A DNA stretch of 6,134 nt, from contig JAFDWA010000110.1 of the NCBI GenBank assembly GCA_018268735.1, positions 1 to 6,134 on the forward strand, read 5' to 3'. Positions 5,211 through 6,134 of the stretch are shown here, piece by piece. The notes beneath the pieces are model-generated. The model was given only the letters and a program-made list of their open reading frames with translations, searched no databases and was not told the origin of the DNA. Both the position numbers and the translations under genes were made by a program. Source of the stretch: Actinomycetota bacterium. Its GTDB lineage: Bacteria; Actinomycetota; Acidimicrobiia; Acidimicrobiales; Microtrichaceae. Position 1 is the first letter of the stretch. Each line of letters opens with the position of its first letter.

Positions 5211-5963
5211 ATGGACGACGCGAGCGCCACGGACCCTGTCACCACGCACCCTGTCACAGCGGACCCTGTCACGATGACCGTCTCGGACGGCACCGCGATC
5301 ATCGACCTCGACGACGGCAAGGCGAACGCCCTCGGGTTCTCGGTCCTCGACGGGCTCGACTCGGTGCTCACCGCCGCCGAAGAGGACCCGTCGGTGACCG
5401 CCGTGGCGATGATCGGCCGACCTGGTCGGTTCTCCGCAGGCTTCGACCTCGCGGTGATGACCTCCGGACCGGAGCAGGCGCGGACGATGCTGGGCCGGGG
5501 CGCCGAGGTCGGCCTGCGCCTCTACACCTTCCCCAAGCCCGTGGTGCTCGGCGTCACCGGGCACGCACTTGCGATGGGCGCGATCCTGCTCTGCTGCGCC
5601 GATGTCCGGATCGGTGCCGACGGGCCCTACAAGCTCGGGCTCAACGAGGTGGCGATCGGGATGCCGGTCCCGGCGTTCGCTGTCGGCGTCTGCGAGACGC
5701 GCCTGGCGCTGCCCGCGTTCACCCGCGCGATCCAGCTCGCCCACATCCACACCCCGGCCGAGGCCCTCGCCGCCGGCTTCCTCGACGAGCTGGTCACCGA
5801 CGACCAGGTCCGCGATCGGGCCGTGGCCGTCGCGAACGACCTCGGCGAGCGCCTGCACCCCGGCCCGTTCCGAGCGACGCGTCGCACGGTCCGGAGCGCG
5901 ACCGCGGACCGGCTTCGCTCCGATCTGGAACGCGACCTCGCCCTGTTCGACGTCAGCGGCTGA
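5211..5963 (+). CDS. Crotonase / enoyl-CoA hydratase family protein
   Basis: The 250-residue product is a full-length single-domain crotonase, acting on a CoA thioester in the cytoplasm, most plausibly in fatty-acid or related acyl-CoA metabolism. After a 21-residue Asp/Thr/Pro-rich tail the fold starts at MTVSDGTAIIDLDDGKANAL. The first oxyanion-hole segment is GRFSAGFDL (72-80), the second GHALAMGA (117-124), followed by a DVRIG strand and GLNEVAIGM (143-151). This motif set matches the enoyl-CoA hydratase subgroup with FSxGFDLxVM and GPxKxGLNEVAIGM signatures. Glu146 aligns with the second catalytic Glu of rat hydratase (Glu164). Ile125 stands where the first (Glu144) would be, so the hydratase reaction is uncertain and another crotonase chemistry is possible. 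ATG 5211 is chosen because of the TAGCGT box 8 nt before it; ATG 5274 would give 229 residues without the repeated tail. The gene is divergent from the Pro-rich protein gene and convergent, by 23 bp, with the gene at the right edge. Confidence 0.88.
   Translation: MDDASATDPVTTHPVTADPVTMTVSDGTAIIDLDDGKANALGFSVLDGLDSVLTAAEEDPSVTAVAMIGRPGRFSAGFDLAVMTSGPEQARTMLGRGAEVGLRLYTFPKPVVLGVTGHALAMGAILLCCADVRIGADGPYKLGLNEVAIGMPVPAFAVGVCETRLALPAFTRAIQLAHIHTPAEALAAGFLDELVTDDQVRDRAVAVANDLGERLHPGPFRATRRTVRSATADRLRSDLERDLALFDVSG
5233..5272 (+). repeat. Three 15-bp-spaced copies of ACCCTGTCAC
   Basis: The decamer ACCCTGTCAC occurs at 5233-5242, 5248-5257 and 5263-5272, exactly 15 bp apart and in the crotonase reading frame. 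It encodes three PVT units (DPVTT, HPVTA, DPVTM) ahead of the folded domain. This could be a small in-frame expansion in a disordered tail. If ATG 5274 were the true start, it would instead be a set of direct repeats in the leader. Confidence 0.85.
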
Positions 5964-5986
5964 GCGCAGCCGCTACGGCCCCTCGG

Positions 5987-6134
5987 TCAGTAGTCGAACT
6001 CGCCGCGAGGCTTGCCCACGCAGGGCTGGTCCTGGCAGACGTTCGTGATCTTGCCGTCCGGCGTGAAGAACGCCTTCTTCTGTGCGATCACCTGCGGCTG
6101 ACGACGAGGCATGCTGTGCGGGTCCTGGCACTTG
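5987..6134 (-). CDS. C-terminal end of an unrecognised Cys-containing protein (start beyond window)
   Basis: The last 48 codons of a minus-strand gene are visible, ending in TAC TGA at 5987. The peptide begins KCQDPHSMPRRQPQV, continues through AFFTPDGKITNV and CQDQPC, and closes with GKPRGEFDY. Three cysteines (2, 33 and 38 of the visible part) could bind metal or form disulfides. There are no hydrophobic stretches. Third positions are mostly G or C, supporting coding in this frame. The gene converges on the crotonase gene with 23 bp between stops and no clear terminator hairpin between them. I do not recognise the family and propose no function. Confidence 0.6.
   Translation of the reverse strand, partial: KCQDPHSMPRRQPQVIAQKKAFFTPDGKITNVCQDQPCVGKPRGEFDY

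Noticed and set aside
5569..6048. Plus-strand 159-codon frame within and beyond the crotonase gene
   Set aside because: It is a shifted frame of the crotonase gene, Arg/Ser-rich, and runs into the convergent gene.

Overview
The window comes from a strongly GC-rich bacterial chromosome. Codon third positions are almost all G or C, GTG starts are common, and -10 boxes fit TAnnnT placed just before start codons. A small coiled-coil protein beginning MGFLDKAK also fits. Together these point to Actinomycetota. The combination of an NfuA-type carrier and short leaderless-looking promoters makes a deep-branching lineage such as Acidimicrobiia plausible, but this is inference and not shown by a marker gene. 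There is no integrase, transposase, tRNA, rRNA, CRISPR array or other mobile signature. It reads as ordinary chromosomal housekeeping and accessory DNA.

Layout: most genes lie on the minus strand. Reading that strand from right to left, a partial Cys-containing gene enters at the right edge (stop at 5987). It converges on a plus-strand crotonase-family gene (5211-5963). The crotonase gene is divergent, over 73 bp, from a small minus-strand gene for a helical protein with a proline-rich tail (4646-5137). A 46-bp near-perfect palindrome begins right after that stop codon. Next comes a leaderless-looking lipoprotein alpha/beta-hydrolase gene (2726-4573), which overlaps by 4 nt an ABC-F ATPase gene of the Uup type (855-2729). 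A gap of 344 bp follows (511-854), holding a possible 35-codon small ORF and a perfect 12-bp inverted repeat. The repeat sits over the presumed promoter of an NfuA-like Fe-S carrier gene (1-510) that runs off the left edge before its CxxC motif.

How the genes fit together: only the hydrolase and ABC-F genes are arranged as an operon, with probable translational coupling. The products are otherwise functionally unrelated: Fe-S cluster delivery, ribosome-associated or replication-linked ATPase, cell-surface esterase/lipase and acyl-CoA metabolism. I see no evidence for an undescribed multi-gene system. The most noteworthy signals are non-coding or repetitive: the two inverted repeats, the 27-bp tandem repeat encoding the Pro-rich tail, the 15-bp triplicate at the crotonase N-terminus and the possible small ORF.
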